DNA of 64,000 nucleotides from the NCBI RefSeq assembly GCF_943192905.1, contig NZ_CALPCC010000008.1, forward strand, positions 28,028 through 92,027. Reading direction: 5' to 3'. The translations under genes and the position numbers were made by a program. Under the pieces are notes generated by a model that ran no database searches, was not told the DNA's origin, and was given only the letters and a program-made list of their open reading frames with translations. Within the stretch, counting starts at the first letter, position 1. Each line of letters opens with the position of its first letter. Positions 30,188-40,353 of the stretch are shown piece by piece. The DNA comes from Adlercreutzia murintestinalis. Its GTDB lineage: Bacteria; Actinomycetota; Coriobacteriia; Coriobacteriales; Eggerthellaceae.

Positions 30188-31462
30188 TCAGCGGCGGGCG
30201 CGAATGAATGAACCGGGAGCCACAGCGAAGGGACACTCCGTGCGGTAGATGTTGCACGAGCGGTTAGCGATAGGCACCGCCTCTTCGGCACCAGCGAACG
30301 CTTCGTCGGGTTCGGGTATCCACGTAAGGTTGTGCACGTCGAAGGCGCGCACCGACTCGCCGGGCGAGACCACCTCGAGCTGCTCGCGCTCTTCAAAACG
30401 ATTGCGGCACCGAAGCGTGAGGCGGAAGCCCTCGCCATGCGGCTCGCAGACGAGCGCATCGGCCACGTGCACGGTGTCGTGGTCGTAGCCATCCTTATCA
30501 TGCGCCTGTTGTGGGTTGCCGAAGTAAAAGCCGGTACTGAACGGGCGATGCGATACCGCTGTGAGCTCGCTCATGAGGCCCTCGGGCGCCACACCATCGA
30601 GCGCACGCCGATAGGCCCCCACCACGCATGCCACGTAATACGCCTTCTTGTTGCGCCCCTCTATCTTGATGGAGTCCACGCCCGCCGCCGCCAATTCGCG
30701 CAGGTGCTCGATCATACAGAGGTCCTTCGCGTTCATCAGGTACGACCCACGCTCGTCCTCGTCAATGGGAAAGTACACGCCCGAGCGCTTCTCTTCCTCC
30801 AGCACGTAGTTCCACCGGCACGGCTGCGAACAGTTCCCGCGATTGCCCGAGCGGCCATTCAGGTAAGCGCTGATCAGGCAACGCCCGGACACCGCCATGC
30901 ACTGCGCCCCGTGCGCGAACGCCTCGATCTGTAGGTCAGCGGGGATCTGTTTGCGCATCTCAGCGATGTTCGCCAGCGTCATCTCGCGCGCGCAGACGAT
31001 GCGCGCAGCACCCATGCTGTGCCAGAGCTTCGCCGTTTCTGCGTTGGCCACCGACGCCTGCGTGCTCACATGCAATTCACAGCGCGGAGCATACTGGCGC
31101 GCCAGCGCGAACGCACCCATGTCGCCGATAATGAGCGCGTCGACTCCCGCCGCAGCCACCGCTTCAAAGAATGTCGGCAGCTGCGGCAGGTCATCCTGCA
31201 TCATGAGCACATTGCAGGTCAGATGCACTTTGACACCAGCATCGTGAGCCACGCCCACCGCACGCGGCAGCTCGTCCAGAGAGAAATTGGCAGCTCGCGC
31301 GCGCATGCCGAAGCGGTCAGCCGCCAGATAGACCGCATCAGCACCAAAGGCGATGGCGGCCTGCAACTGCTCGAAACCACCGGCAGGGGCGAGCAGCTCC
31401 AGGGGAATCGACGAGCCACCCCGCTCATCACCGATGCGCACCTGCTGTTCAGTACCCATCAT
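30188..31462 (-). CDS. Peptidase U32 family protein
   Basis: 424 residues. The opening LELLAPAGGFEQLQAAIAFGADAVYLA and the family signature EAFAHGAQCMAVSGRCLIS followed by GNRGNCSQPCRW identify a U32 protein. Most characterised members (TrhP, RlhA, UbiU/V) act in tRNA or rRNA hydroxylation or ubiquinone synthesis rather than as proteases; the Cys cluster may hold an Fe-S centre. By length and layout TrhP-like tRNA modification is the best guess. Start overlaps the YigZ stop by one base (TGATG). About 180 nt of apparently empty sequence separates its end from the GntR operon. Confidence 0.88.
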   Translation of the reverse strand: MMGTEQQVRIGDERGGSSIPLELLAPAGGFEQLQAAIAFGADAVYLAADRFGMRARAANFSLDELPRAVGVAHDAGVKVHLTCNVLMMQDDLPQLPTFFEAVAAAGVDALIIGDMGAFALARQYAPRCELHVSTQASVANAETAKLWHSMGAARIVCAREMTLANIAEMRKQIPADLQIEAFAHGAQCMAVSGRCLISAYLNGRSGNRGNCSQPCRWNYVLEEEKRSGVYFPIDEDERGSYLMNAKDLCMIEHLRELAAAGVDSIKIEGRNKKAYYVACVVGAYRRALDGVAPEGLMSELTAVSHRPFSTGFYFGNPQQAHDKDGYDHDTVHVADALVCEPHGEGFRLTLRCRNRFEEREQLEVVSPGESVRAFDVHNLTWIPEPDEAFAGAEEAVPIANRSCNIYRTECPFAVAPGSFIRARR

Positions 31463-32097
31463 CAGCTAAACACCGCCTCAAACGGCTCGGATACTTCAAT
31501 GGCGGCTTGCCCACGCGTCAGTTCGCGCAGCTTCTCCACGAGCGGGCCTTCGCTTCCCGCGAGCATGCGGAGCGCCAGCGTCACCTCTTCGGCAAAATCA
31601 GAACTGCGCACCGAAGCACCCGCATCCTCAGCCGCGCGCACGATCTGCTCATAGGCGGCATACGGCACATGCAGGGTGATATCCACGCACGCCGACACGG
31701 TGACCACCTGCGCCGCTTCGATGGCCGCTTGCGCTGCTGCCGAATACGCGCGCACCAGACCGCCCGTGCCGAGCAGCGTGCCGCCGAAATAGCGCGTGGT
31801 CACGCAGATGATGTCGGTCAGACCCGCATGCTGCAGCGTTTGCAGCGTGGGCATGCCGGAGGTACCGCTCGGCTCACCGTCATCGGAATAGCGCACGCGC
31901 TCAGCCGCACCGCCCACGCCGCGCACGATATAGGCGTATACGTTGTGGCGCGCCTGGGCGTGCTCGGTGCGCACCGCTTCCAAGAACGCGAGCGCCTTTT
32001 CCTCAGTATCAGCGGGGGAAAGTTGTGCGATGAAGCGCGACTTCTTCTCCACAACCTCAGCCTGTACGCAGGCCGCTACGGTCTTGTATCCGTCCAC
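31462..32097 (-). CDS. YigZ/IMPACT family protein (UPF0029)
   Basis: 211 residues, the usual length. N-terminal IMPACT domain with KKSRFIAQLSPADTEEKALAFLEAVRTEHAQARHNVYAY and the very typical DDGEPSGTSGMPTLQTLQHAGL and TRYFGGTLLGTGGLVRAY. The C-terminal ~70 residues fit the DUF1949 domain. Starts at GTG, overlapping the ABC-F stop by one base (TAGTG). Biochemical role is not settled; a link to translation stress or proline metabolism has been proposed for relatives. Confidence 0.9.
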   Translation of the reverse strand: MDGYKTVAACVQAEVVEKKSRFIAQLSPADTEEKALAFLEAVRTEHAQARHNVYAYIVRGVGGAAERVRYSDDGEPSGTSGMPTLQTLQHAGLTDIICVTTRYFGGTLLGTGGLVRAYSAAAQAAIEAAQVVTVSACVDITLHVPYAAYEQIVRAAEDAGASVRSSDFAEEVTLALRMLAGSEGPLVEKLRELTRGQAAIEVSEPFEAVFS

Positions 32098-34004
32098 TAC
32101 TGCCCCAACTTCTCTGCTGCATCAAACCATTCCAGCTCAAGCTGTGCGATAGCCTCTTCAAAGTCGGCTATCTCTTCTTGGATGGCGGTCAACAATTGGT
32201 AATCCGTCGGGTCGGCCTCGGCCAGCTCTTGGTGCTTCGCGTCGATCTTGCTCCGCAGCGTCTCCATCTTCCCCTCATTGGAGGCCATCAGCTTGCGCAG
32301 CCGCCGCTGCTCTCCCCCCGAAAGCTTGGAAGTCCCATTTTGAGCAGAGGTGGTTCCTGAAGAGCTCAAAGAAGCGCCGATCCCTGAAGAGCTTCCGGGA
32401 GTTGCGCACAAAGCGAGTTCCCCATGCGCCGGAACATCCAATGGACGTTCCGTGCGCAGAGGACTGTCTGAGCGACTGCGCTGCTCCCGGGAGCTCTCCT
32501 GATCGCCTTCAACGAGTTTCAGATACTCATCAACACCACCGGGCAGATGCCGTAGCGCACCATCGATCAGCGCGAACTGGTGATCAGTCACGCGCTCCAT
32601 CAGATAACGATCGTGCGTCACCAGCAAGAGCGTACCTGGCCAGCCATCAAGCAGCGATTCCACCGCTGCCATCATATCGGTATCCAGATCGTTGCCCGGC
32701 TCGTCCAAAATGAGCACATTGGGCTGATCGAGCAGGATCAGCATGAGCGCCAGCCGGCGCCTTTGACCACCAGACAGGTCACAGACCGGCTCATTCAAGT
32801 CGGCTTTGCTGAACCCGAGTTGCTCGAGCAGCTGCGACGGCGACTGCTCCTTACCGTCCAGCATGATGCGGCGCGAATAGCGCCCTATCACCTCACGCAC
32901 GCGATCGTCACCAAGCGCGGTCAGCTCATCGAGGTGCTGCGAGAGCACCGCGAACCGCACGGTCTGCCCGATCTTCACGCGCCCCGCGCTCGGTGCGAGC
33001 CGTCCTTGGATCACCTTCAAGAGCGTGGTCTTGCCCGCGCCGTTCTCTCCAACGATGCCGTAACGGTCGCCCGGGCCGATCATCCACGTCAACTCCTTGA
33101 GCACGCGCCTGCCCTCGAAGCTGACGGTCACACCTTCAAGATCGACCACCTGCTTGCCCAACCGTGCCATCGCCATGCGCTTGAGCGCTATCTCGTCGCG
33201 CAAGGGCGGCACATCGGCGATGAGCGCCCGCGCCGCTGCCACATGGAATTTCGGCTTGGTCGCACGCGCCCGCGCCCCGCGCGAGAGCCACGCCAACTCA
33301 CGCCGCAGCATGTTCTGCCGCTTCGCCTCTGCCACGGCCGCTAAACGATCGCGCTCGACGCGCTGCATGATATACGCGCTGAAACCACCTTCGAACGGCT
33401 CGATGCCGCCGCCATGCACCTCCCACATGGAAAGCGCCACCTCATCCAAGAACCAACGGTCGTGCGTGACCACAAGAAGCGCCCCTTGCCCCGCGCGCCA
33501 GCGATGCTTGAGATGATCGGCCAACCATGCGATAGCGCGCATATCCAGGTGGTTCGTTGGTTCGTCCAGCATGAGCACATCCCACTCGCCCACGAGCAGC
33601 CGCGCCAGGTCGACGCGACGGCGCTGCCCACCCGAAAGCGTTCCCACGCGCGCCTCCCAATCGATGCCGCCGAGCAGCCCATCAATGGCCGCGCGCACGC
33701 GCGCGTCAGCGGCCCACTCGTATTCCGGCGCGTCACCCACCACCGCTTCTTTCACCATAGCCGCATCATCAAGCGCATCGGTTTGCCCGAGAACGCCGAT
33801 GCTCACACCGCGCGTGCGCACCACACGGCCCGCATCCGGCTCAAGGGTGCCCGCCAACAGCCCGAGCAACGTCGACTTGCCATCGCCATTGCGGCCAACA
33901 ATGCCGATGCGCGCACCTGCATCCACCCCGAGCGACACCTCGGAAAACACCCGCTTCGTCGGAAAATCGACCGTAGCCTTCTCGCAGCCCAGCAGAAACG
34001 CCAT
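32097..34004 (-). CDS. ABC-F ATPase (Uup-like)
   Basis: 635 residues, two ABC domains and no membrane helix, so an ABC-F ribosome-associated protein. First Walker A GRNGDGKST, signature LSGGQRRR; second Walker A GENGAGKTT, signature LSGGQRRRLAL, Walker B VLILDEPGNDLD. The linker contains basic RELAWLSRGARARATKPKF. A Ser/Thr-rich spacer leads to a C-terminal coiled coil (last ~90 residues) as in Uup. The ATG at 34004 follows AGGAGGGCG; the upstream frame is not conserved. It starts a coupled run ABC-F, YigZ, U32 with one-base overlaps. Confidence 0.93.
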   Translation of the reverse strand: MAFLLGCEKATVDFPTKRVFSEVSLGVDAGARIGIVGRNGDGKSTLLGLLAGTLEPDAGRVVRTRGVSIGVLGQTDALDDAAMVKEAVVGDAPEYEWAADARVRAAIDGLLGGIDWEARVGTLSGGQRRRVDLARLLVGEWDVLMLDEPTNHLDMRAIAWLADHLKHRWRAGQGALLVVTHDRWFLDEVALSMWEVHGGGIEPFEGGFSAYIMQRVERDRLAAVAEAKRQNMLRRELAWLSRGARARATKPKFHVAAARALIADVPPLRDEIALKRMAMARLGKQVVDLEGVTVSFEGRRVLKELTWMIGPGDRYGIVGENGAGKTTLLKVIQGRLAPSAGRVKIGQTVRFAVLSQHLDELTALGDDRVREVIGRYSRRIMLDGKEQSPSQLLEQLGFSKADLNEPVCDLSGGQRRRLALMLILLDQPNVLILDEPGNDLDTDMMAAVESLLDGWPGTLLLVTHDRYLMERVTDHQFALIDGALRHLPGGVDEYLKLVEGDQESSREQRSRSDSPLRTERPLDVPAHGELALCATPGSSSGIGASLSSSGTTSAQNGTSKLSGGEQRRLRKLMASNEGKMETLRSKIDAKHQELAEADPTDYQLLTAIQEEIADFEEAIAQLELEWFDAAEKLGQ

Positions 34005-34041
34005 CACCGCCCTCCTGCCCGCGCGCTGCCCACGCACGCCC

Positions 34042-34875
34042 TCATCGACGTGCCGCCTTGATCGCAGCGATCTCAGCTGCCCACCCCGAAAGATCATCCT
34101 GCGGCGTTTCCAAGAAGAACGGCAGGTCGCGCAACGCTGGATGCTCCGTCACCGCCACCAGCGCCTCGAAACCGATCTCTCCCTCGCCGATACGAGCATG
34201 GCGATCCTTATGAGCGCCGCAAGGATTCTTCGAATCGTTCAGGTGGATGGCGCGCAAACGATCGAGCCCAATAGTGTCCGCGAACTCATCGAGCACCTCA
34301 TCTAAGCGGTTTGCTATATCGTATCCACCATCCCATACATGGCAGGTATCCAGGCATACGCCCACATGGTCTTGCACCTCTATCCGCTCGATAATGCGCG
34401 CGAGCTCGTCAAACGTGCCGCCGATCTCGGTACCCTTTCCAGCCATCGTCTCCAAAAGGAGCGTCGTGCTCTGCTCTTCTGACAGCACCTGGTTCAACGC
34501 ATCAGCAATAAGGTCCACACCGACATCGGCCCCTTGCCTCACATGGCAGCCAGGATGCATGTTATACATTTGACCTGAAGTCGCTTCCATGCGGGCAAGG
34601 TCGTCTGAGAGCACTTCCAAAGCGAACTGCCGCGTCTCCGGCTTCTTCGCCGCCGGGTTGAGCGTGTAGGGCGCATGTGCCAAAAAGCGTTCGATGCCCG
34701 CTTGGGCCGCTAACTCATGAAACGCGCACACATCGTCTGGATCGATGGCCTTCGCTTTGCCGCCTCGTGGATTGCGCGTGAAGAACTGGAACGTATTCGC
34801 CCCCATGGATGCCGCATCGGCCGCCATCTGACGATACCCCTTCGCACTTGAAAGATGCGATCCTATGGTGAACAT
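34042..34875 (-). CDS. nfo: Nfo endonuclease IV
   Basis: AP endonuclease of base-excision repair, 277 residues as usual. FTIGSHLSSAKGY at the start, FFTRNPRGG, LLLETMAGKGTEIGG (metal ligand Glu), VGVCLDTCHVWDGGYD, IHLNDSKNPCGAHKDRHARIGEG and the ending FFLETPQ carry the zinc ligands of the trinuclear site. Lies 37 nt upstream of the ABC-F gene on the same strand, so probably one operon. Confidence 0.96.
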   Translation of the reverse strand: MFTIGSHLSSAKGYRQMAADAASMGANTFQFFTRNPRGGKAKAIDPDDVCAFHELAAQAGIERFLAHAPYTLNPAAKKPETRQFALEVLSDDLARMEATSGQMYNMHPGCHVRQGADVGVDLIADALNQVLSEEQSTTLLLETMAGKGTEIGGTFDELARIIERIEVQDHVGVCLDTCHVWDGGYDIANRLDEVLDEFADTIGLDRLRAIHLNDSKNPCGAHKDRHARIGEGEIGFEALVAVTEHPALRDLPFFLETPQDDLSGWAAEIAAIKAARR

Positions 34876-34980
34876 GCGCTACCTTCCAGACTTGGTTGTT
34901 CCGTTACACCTATTCTAGACGTAACGCAGCCCACAGAAGGCCGGATCGGCGCATCTCCTCAAGCTTCGCGAGGAGCTACG

Positions 34981-35625
34981 CTACCACGTGAACAACACCA
35001 GGTGGGTATATGAAATAATGCAGCACACAGCAAACGCGAGCACGAGAACCACAAACACCACGTTCGCCACCCGTGGGCGCAGACGATCGAACCCCTCGCA
35101 GACGAGCGGATAGAGCAACCACACGTAGAGCATGGCGGCAAACCCGATGAAGAAGTCGTTCACCAACCACGCCTGTCCGAACACATTGAGCGGCAACTGC
35201 GAGTTGTCCCAATACGGATACTCGCCAGACGCGTCGGGCTGGTTGATGATCCACCCGATAATGAGCTCCATCAGCATGGCCAGCACCACCACGAGCACGA
35301 ACGACTCGAGCAGCGCGCCCCACAGCGTCTTACGACGCACGATGATATGCTCCTTAAGAGGTTCGACGATCAGCGTCATGATGACCGCACCGATACCATA
35401 GACCCAATACGGGTGATACCACGGATCGATCCAGATAGCATAGTCGGGCTCAACGATGCCGAACAGCGCATCCATGATGATGCAATACAGTAGTTCCAGC
35501 CAATGCCCTACGATGCTGAACAAGCAAAAGCACACGATGAGACTGCGCCAGAACTCCCAGCGCTTCGGCGCGAAGAAACCGATCTCGTCCTTTTCGGTGA
35601 TATTCCGTATTCGCAATCGTGCCAT
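34981..35625 (-). CDS. CmpB-type multi-pass membrane protein (putative ABC transporter permease family)
   Basis: 214 residues, about six helices. The pattern FSIVGHWLELLYCIIM, WIDPWYHPYWVYGIGAVIM, RKTLWGALLESF and an Asp/Asn-rich YPYWDNSQLPLNVFGQ loop match the family annotated as putative ABC transporter permease (CmpB). No cognate ATPase is adjacent, so the transport role is doubtful. AGAGG precedes the ATG. A short 6-bp hairpin lies just past the stop (34955-34975). Confidence 0.75.
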   Translation of the reverse strand: MARLRIRNITEKDEIGFFAPKRWEFWRSLIVCFCLFSIVGHWLELLYCIIMDALFGIVEPDYAIWIDPWYHPYWVYGIGAVIMTLIVEPLKEHIIVRRKTLWGALLESFVLVVVLAMLMELIIGWIINQPDASGEYPYWDNSQLPLNVFGQAWLVNDFFIGFAAMLYVWLLYPLVCEGFDRLRPRVANVVFVVLVLAFAVCCIISYTHLVLFTW

Positions 35626-35892
35626 GCCGTGCCTCTAATCCATAACCTCATAGCCTCATTATCCGCACACGCCCCCTTCTTTCGGAGCACATGAGCACCT
35701 TGTTGGGAAGCTGATGCCCAAACGCTTCCTTTCGTGCACCAAGACGCTTCGTACGCCCTTTCATGTCTTGCGGGAAACGGTTCGCTGCACAATGCGTTTC
35801 ATCTCTCCGACCCTGCCAGACTGCCCCGAGCGCGCTGCTACGATCGAAGCGTGCACAGGTATACAAGGAATGAATCGGTCAGGAGGCCTCTC

Positions 35893-37053
35893 ATGAAGAG
35901 CAGAGCGAAAAAGTTCGGCTACGCGCTGTTCGCCGTTGCATTCGCCGTCTCGATGATGTTGCCAGCCGCGCTACTGGCGCAGATCGACCCCATACAGGCG
36001 AGCGCGCAAGAACCTGAAGGAACACAGATCAGCCGCGAAGAAGCCGTGGTACCGGAGGCAGCCACCACCGAAACGCAGGACGAGCCCGACCAAGAAAGCG
36101 CGAATCCGCCCGCAACCGGCCTGACCGCAATCATCTACTATGTGGAACTCGTCAACTACGATGACCCTGATAATGGTCTGACCATAGGAGATGCCCGCCT
36201 GATGGGCACGCGAGTGCTTACCGACCTCACTGAAGGCGATGTACTCCATGCGTGGGATTATGTGGAGGATATCCCAGGGTACTTCTTCTTCGATGGATAC
36301 CCGCGTTACCTCACTATCAGCACCGATGAATCGAAGAACTACATCGAGTTGGATTATGGCAATTTATCGAACAGCCAATTCACGGTGAACTACTATCTGA
36401 TGACGGGCGCTGATTTGACCGCCGACACCTGGAGCGAAGCACTCGAACCTGACGAGGTAACCTTCACCAAGATGGGCACGAGCACGTTCACCGGTCGCCC
36501 CGCGTCGCAACTAATACAGGGAGATGCCTACGAGTACAAGCTCAACGACTTGTACGTGATCGACAGCTACCCGTCTGAAATCGTGCTCGATCCGAATCCT
36601 GAAAACAACGTCCTCAACGTCTTGTACACTCCAGCGGCTGACTTGGGACCTGAGGACGTTCTGACTCCAGATACGCCAACAGCGCCCGATCCCTCACCCA
36701 TTCCACCCGCAACCGGGGACATACCTGACGAGACGCCTGATACCCCTAGTGATACTGTCACGCCTGACGCACCAGACGCTCCTGCCACAACGCTGCCCGA
36801 TGGCTCGGTGCTCACCGAAGACGAGGTCGTCTCTCTTCTTCCTGCTGGGTCGGATTCAAACCCTGAACTCATCAACGACTTCGTGGGAGATCCGCGCACC
36901 GACATGGGAGCTCCCCTCACCCAAACCGGTGACGAGAACGCCTCTTTGTTCGCAGCGTTGTCCATCGCGGCGGGCGCAGCAGTAGCGGTCATCATCGTCG
37001 CACTGTTCTTGCGCCGCAAAGACGCCGCACAGAACGGCCCACAGAAAGACTAA
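35893..37053 (+). CDS. Sortase-anchored surface protein with MucBP-like repeats
   Basis: 386 residues from the ATG at 35893 (AGGAGG six bases upstream). Signal peptide (1 to about 37, ending near IQASAQ). Two related beta-rich segments (IIYYVELVNYDDP..., FTVNYYLMTGADL...) resemble MucBP-like extracellular repeats. A Pro/Asp/Thr-rich stalk follows, then the sorting signal LTQTG (342-346), a membrane helix (about 351-373) and RRK. The motif differs from canonical LPXTG by Thr for Pro. Probably anchored by the class B-type sortase at 10509-11582. Ligand unknown. Confidence 0.8.
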   Translation: MKSRAKKFGYALFAVAFAVSMMLPAALLAQIDPIQASAQEPEGTQISREEAVVPEAATTETQDEPDQESANPPATGLTAIIYYVELVNYDDPDNGLTIGDARLMGTRVLTDLTEGDVLHAWDYVEDIPGYFFFDGYPRYLTISTDESKNYIELDYGNLSNSQFTVNYYLMTGADLTADTWSEALEPDEVTFTKMGTSTFTGRPASQLIQGDAYEYKLNDLYVIDSYPSEIVLDPNPENNVLNVLYTPAADLGPEDVLTPDTPTAPDPSPIPPATGDIPDETPDTPSDTVTPDAPDAPATTLPDGSVLTEDEVVSLLPAGSDSNPELINDFVGDPRTDMGAPLTQTGDENASLFAALSIAAGAAVAVIIVALFLRRKDAAQNGPQKD

Positions 37054-37191
37054 CGGGAGCCGCCTCACACACCGGGAGACCCGCTGACGCAGAGCACCGC
37101 TCAGCCAACCGGCTCGATGCGCCCAACGTTCACCAGCGTGCGCCAAAGGACGCCAGGAAAGCATCTTGGCTTGGCACCGAGCTCAACGCAA

Positions 37192-37220
37192 ACGAGGTGG
37201 AGCACCATGCCCCACCTCGT
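37192..37220. terminator. Hairpin between convergent genes
   Basis: ACGAGGTGG, 11-nt loop, CCACCTCGT. Lies between the surface protein gene and the MFS gene. Followed on the plus strand by CTTGTCTTATCT and on the minus strand by TTTGCGTT, so it may serve both. Confidence 0.6.
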
Positions 37221-37268
37221 CTTGTCTTATCTCCCTCGATAGGCAAGAGCGCAGCTCGCGCGCTTGCC

Positions 37269-38990
37269 TTACGCGCGCGTGCGTTTCTCCCGTGCCAACT
37301 GGCTCCCTCCGAAGATGAAGAAGAACGCGAACGGCAGCAGCATGCCCGTCGCCATGAGCGGCAGCGCGATGGGCAGCTTCGACCAACCAGGCACTGCCAA
37401 AGGACATACGATGCACAGCGCGAACAGGATCACGATGATGGCGATCATGATGCCGAACTTGGTCGTGCCGGTATCGTTGTCGCCTTCCATGGCCTCGGCA
37501 TCCAGCGCCTCGAAAGAGCGGCCTGACGTATCGCGCACGAACAGAGCCGTGCAGACGATGCCGAGCACGAACGGCACGATCAACACCAACACGACCTGGG
37601 ACCAGTTGGTGGTACCTTGCGCCGTCTGGAAAAATGCCATGCCAGCAATGCCGCCCAGCACGATAGAGGATGCCGATCCGCCAAATCGCGCGAACGCCTG
37701 ACACCAAGAGACGCCCGTGTTGCGCACCGCAGTTGGATACTGTTCGGGCATCAGAGGCACGACGGCCGAGATGGCCCAGTTCAGCGCGAAGCCGAACAGC
37801 AACATAAGACCCGTGCAGAGCACGAAGTTGCCTGGCGCCACGAACAACGAGCAGATCACGATGGTGACGATGCACAAGCCCCACCCGAACTGCAACGTGC
37901 GCTTGCGCCCCATCTTGTCCGAGAAATACCCCACGATGGAATTCGACACGATAGCCGCCACGTTATTCCACGTCTGGAGAGCAACCGCCTCAGATGAGTT
38001 GTACCCAATACCGACAAACCATGCTGGCAACCATGCGTTCATGCCGTATACGCAGAACTGGCCAACGAAGTAGCATGCCCAAATACCGCACGTGGCCACG
38101 ATGAACTTGTTCGAGAACAGGATGTTCGGCGTTGTCTTCTCAGGTCGGGGCGGCACGATCAGGCACTGCGGGTCACGGGGCGTCTCAACACCGGTAGCGC
38201 GCTTTTCTATCTGCGCGAGCGCACGGACCGCCTCTTCCTTGCGCCCGGCCGTGGCGTACCAGTGCGGCGTCTCGTGCATCGCGAATATGAGCACGATGCC
38301 ATAGATCACCGGCAATGCGCCGATGAGGTAGCACAGACGCCAGTTCGCATACATGGTGGACGTGCCGCCGTCGGGCAGTGCGTACTCAACCAAATTCGTA
38401 AAATCGCCCATGAGGGGCACCGTTGCATTGCAGATAGGATTGGCGACCAAACCGGCCACGACCCATCCGCCTACCATGAAAGCGCCGCCGAAGGTGATGA
38501 AAGCCCCGCGCCAACGCGAGGGAACCTCTTCGGAGAACACCGTGTAGACGATGGGAATGCATGAGCCAACGCCTAAGCCCGCCAACAAACGAAACGCCGC
38601 GAAGAACGCCAAGTCGTTGGCGGCAGCCTGCGGGAACGTGAAAGCCCCGTAGAAGATAACCGCCGCGACAAGAATCTTCTTGCGTCCGAAGCGATCGGAC
38701 AAGATGCCGCTGACCGCGCCGCCGATCACCATGCCAAGCAGACCCCAGGTGGTAAGCGACCCCATCAAAAGACCGGGGTTGGGTTCGCCTGGCCAGAAGG
38801 TGTGCGCTACGAACAGGTTGGTCGAATTGACGATCATGAAATCGTACCCGTCAAACAACAACGCGAACGAGAGCAGCGCGAACAGCATCCAGGTGAACTT
38901 GGTCACTCCCAGCGAGTCAACAACCTCGGTGATCGTGAATTCCCTGTTCGGCGCCTTCCCTCCTTCGTTGAGAGCCGTTTTCCCAGCCAT
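37269..38990 (-). CDS. MFS transporter, organic-acid/aromatic-acid symporter type
   Basis: 573 residues with about 12 helices and a large central loop. FDGYDFMIVNSTNLF in helix 1 matches the DGYD motif of aromatic acid:H+ symporters (AAHS) and relatives; GGAVSGILSDRFGRKKILV is the MFS loop 2-3 signature and GYFSDKMGRKRTL its copy in the second half. The ATG at 38990 has GGAGGAGG just upstream; more upstream codons are not conserved-looking. The LysR gene lies upstream on the same strand with a 284-bp gap, suggesting that the regulator controls this carrier and the divergent amidohydrolase. Confidence 0.85.
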   Translation of the reverse strand: MAGKTALNEGGKAPNREFTITEVVDSLGVTKFTWMLFALLSFALLFDGYDFMIVNSTNLFVAHTFWPGEPNPGLLMGSLTTWGLLGMVIGGAVSGILSDRFGRKKILVAAVIFYGAFTFPQAAANDLAFFAAFRLLAGLGVGSCIPIVYTVFSEEVPSRWRGAFITFGGAFMVGGWVVAGLVANPICNATVPLMGDFTNLVEYALPDGGTSTMYANWRLCYLIGALPVIYGIVLIFAMHETPHWYATAGRKEEAVRALAQIEKRATGVETPRDPQCLIVPPRPEKTTPNILFSNKFIVATCGIWACYFVGQFCVYGMNAWLPAWFVGIGYNSSEAVALQTWNNVAAIVSNSIVGYFSDKMGRKRTLQFGWGLCIVTIVICSLFVAPGNFVLCTGLMLLFGFALNWAISAVVPLMPEQYPTAVRNTGVSWCQAFARFGGSASSIVLGGIAGMAFFQTAQGTTNWSQVVLVLIVPFVLGIVCTALFVRDTSGRSFEALDAEAMEGDNDTGTTKFGIMIAIIVILFALCIVCPLAVPGWSKLPIALPLMATGMLLPFAFFFIFGGSQLAREKRTRA

Positions 38991-39274
38991 TTCCTCCTCC
39001 TTCATCCTCATGATCGAATGCAGCGCGAACCGCACGTTGCTCTTGGCTCATCGATACCTCGTCTTCGCGGATATCGGTGATCCGAGATGCTGTGCGCGAG
39101 TATATGGAAGGTGCTCTGAATGGGGCAAATGCCAATCCGATGCGAAGCTATGCCCGTCTCGTGCTGTCACTATTCCATCTTGGAAGCGGCCGAACGCGGG
39201 CCGACGGATGTGCCTCTGCACGCAGAGAGACCAGCGGACAGCGTCCGATCGGGACCATACGCGCCACGAATTCG

Positions 39275-40210
39275 CTACGAGAAGACGAGCGGCGGTGTGG
39301 ACATGCGCTCCATCTGCTCCATGGCATCCTTAAGCACCGGATTGTCGTTGTCCTTGCGGTACAGGAAATAAAACGGAATGGCAGTATCGTCGCCGATGAT
39401 CGGAACAGTCGCGCAAAACGGCTTGATGCCCTCAGGGATTCGCTTGCCGAAGTTGCTCCCCACCACTAGCACCGATGCCATCAGATTCGCGCAAAGCGCC
39501 AGGAGCTCGGCAACGCTCGAACAAGGGCACGACCGCGATTTCGGCGCGAACCCGCTGCGTTCGCAGAGCTCGGCGATGCGGCTCCAAGACCGGCTCAGGT
39601 ACAGCCCCTCGTATTGCAGAAGCACCTCGTTTTCCAATTCTTGCATCCGGATGCCCTCGCGATGCGCTAGATGATGATCGCAGCTCACGATGGCGATCAG
39701 CGGAAGATCGGCGATGTGGAATGTGCCGATGTAATCCGCGTTCAAGTCCTCTTCGGTGGGTGCCGGATCGAAGATCAGATCCACCTCGGCCACATCCAGC
39801 ATCTCGCGAGCATTGCGGTTGAATCGGCTCTTCACCTCAAGAGTGTTCGCCCCATACTTCGCCCGGATCAACGAGATCAGAAACCCCAGCACTTCGGTTG
39901 ACGGCCCCTCGTCGGTCAGTCCGCTCACCGTCAGATGGGGAGGTGGCATGCGTCTGAGCTCGGACACCTTCGCATCGAAGTCGGACTGCGAATCGAGAAC
40001 TTGATAGGCGAACGGAAGCAGCGTCTGCCCCACGTTGGTCAACTGGAGGGAATTGCCCACACGATCGAACAGGGGCAACCTCAGGTCGCGCTCGAACTGG
40101 GCGATATGCTTGCTCAACGTGGGCTGGGTCATGTTGAGAAGGCGCGCGGTCTCCGTGAAGCTCAGATGCTTCGCGAGCTCAGTGAATTCCCTCAGATACT
40201 CAAGGTTCAT
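39275..40210 (-). CDS. LysR-family transcriptional regulator
   Basis: 311 residues. N-terminal winged helix MNLEYLREFTELAKHLSFTETARLLNMTQPTLSKHIAQFERDLRLPLFDR, then a periplasmic-binding-like effector domain. The ATG at 40210 follows AAGGGAGG. Divergent from the amidohydrolase (261-bp spacer with inverted repeats) and upstream of the MFS carrier. LysR proteins usually sense a metabolite of the pathway they control; here perhaps the amidohydrolase substrate. Confidence 0.92.
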   Translation of the reverse strand: MNLEYLREFTELAKHLSFTETARLLNMTQPTLSKHIAQFERDLRLPLFDRVGNSLQLTNVGQTLLPFAYQVLDSQSDFDAKVSELRRMPPPHLTVSGLTDEGPSTEVLGFLISLIRAKYGANTLEVKSRFNRNAREMLDVAEVDLIFDPAPTEEDLNADYIGTFHIADLPLIAIVSCDHHLAHREGIRMQELENEVLLQYEGLYLSRSWSRIAELCERSGFAPKSRSCPCSSVAELLALCANLMASVLVVGSNFGKRIPEGIKPFCATVPIIGDDTAIPFYFLYRKDNDNPVLKDAMEQMERMSTPPLVFS

Positions 40211-40293
40211 GACGGCCTCCCTTGTCATTCCCACCATAAGGATAGCACCGATGCTGCGAGCGCCTGGCGTTGGAAGGACAAGACGAATAGTGG

Positions 40294-40353
40294 CTATGCC
40301 GAAATGGAATCGGTGCGGATATGCCGGTTGGGCGCATCGACACAGCGGCATAG
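40294..40353. promoter_or_regulatory. Candidate LysR binding region
   Basis: CTATGCCG (40294-40301) and its exact complement CGGCATAG (40346-40353), with a third partial copy ATATGCCG (40319-40326) between. All lie in the LysR-amidohydrolase spacer. A related CTATGCCCG occurs upstream of the MFS gene near 39148. A TATACT box (40416-40421) could be the amidohydrolase -10. Binding is inferred. Confidence 0.4.
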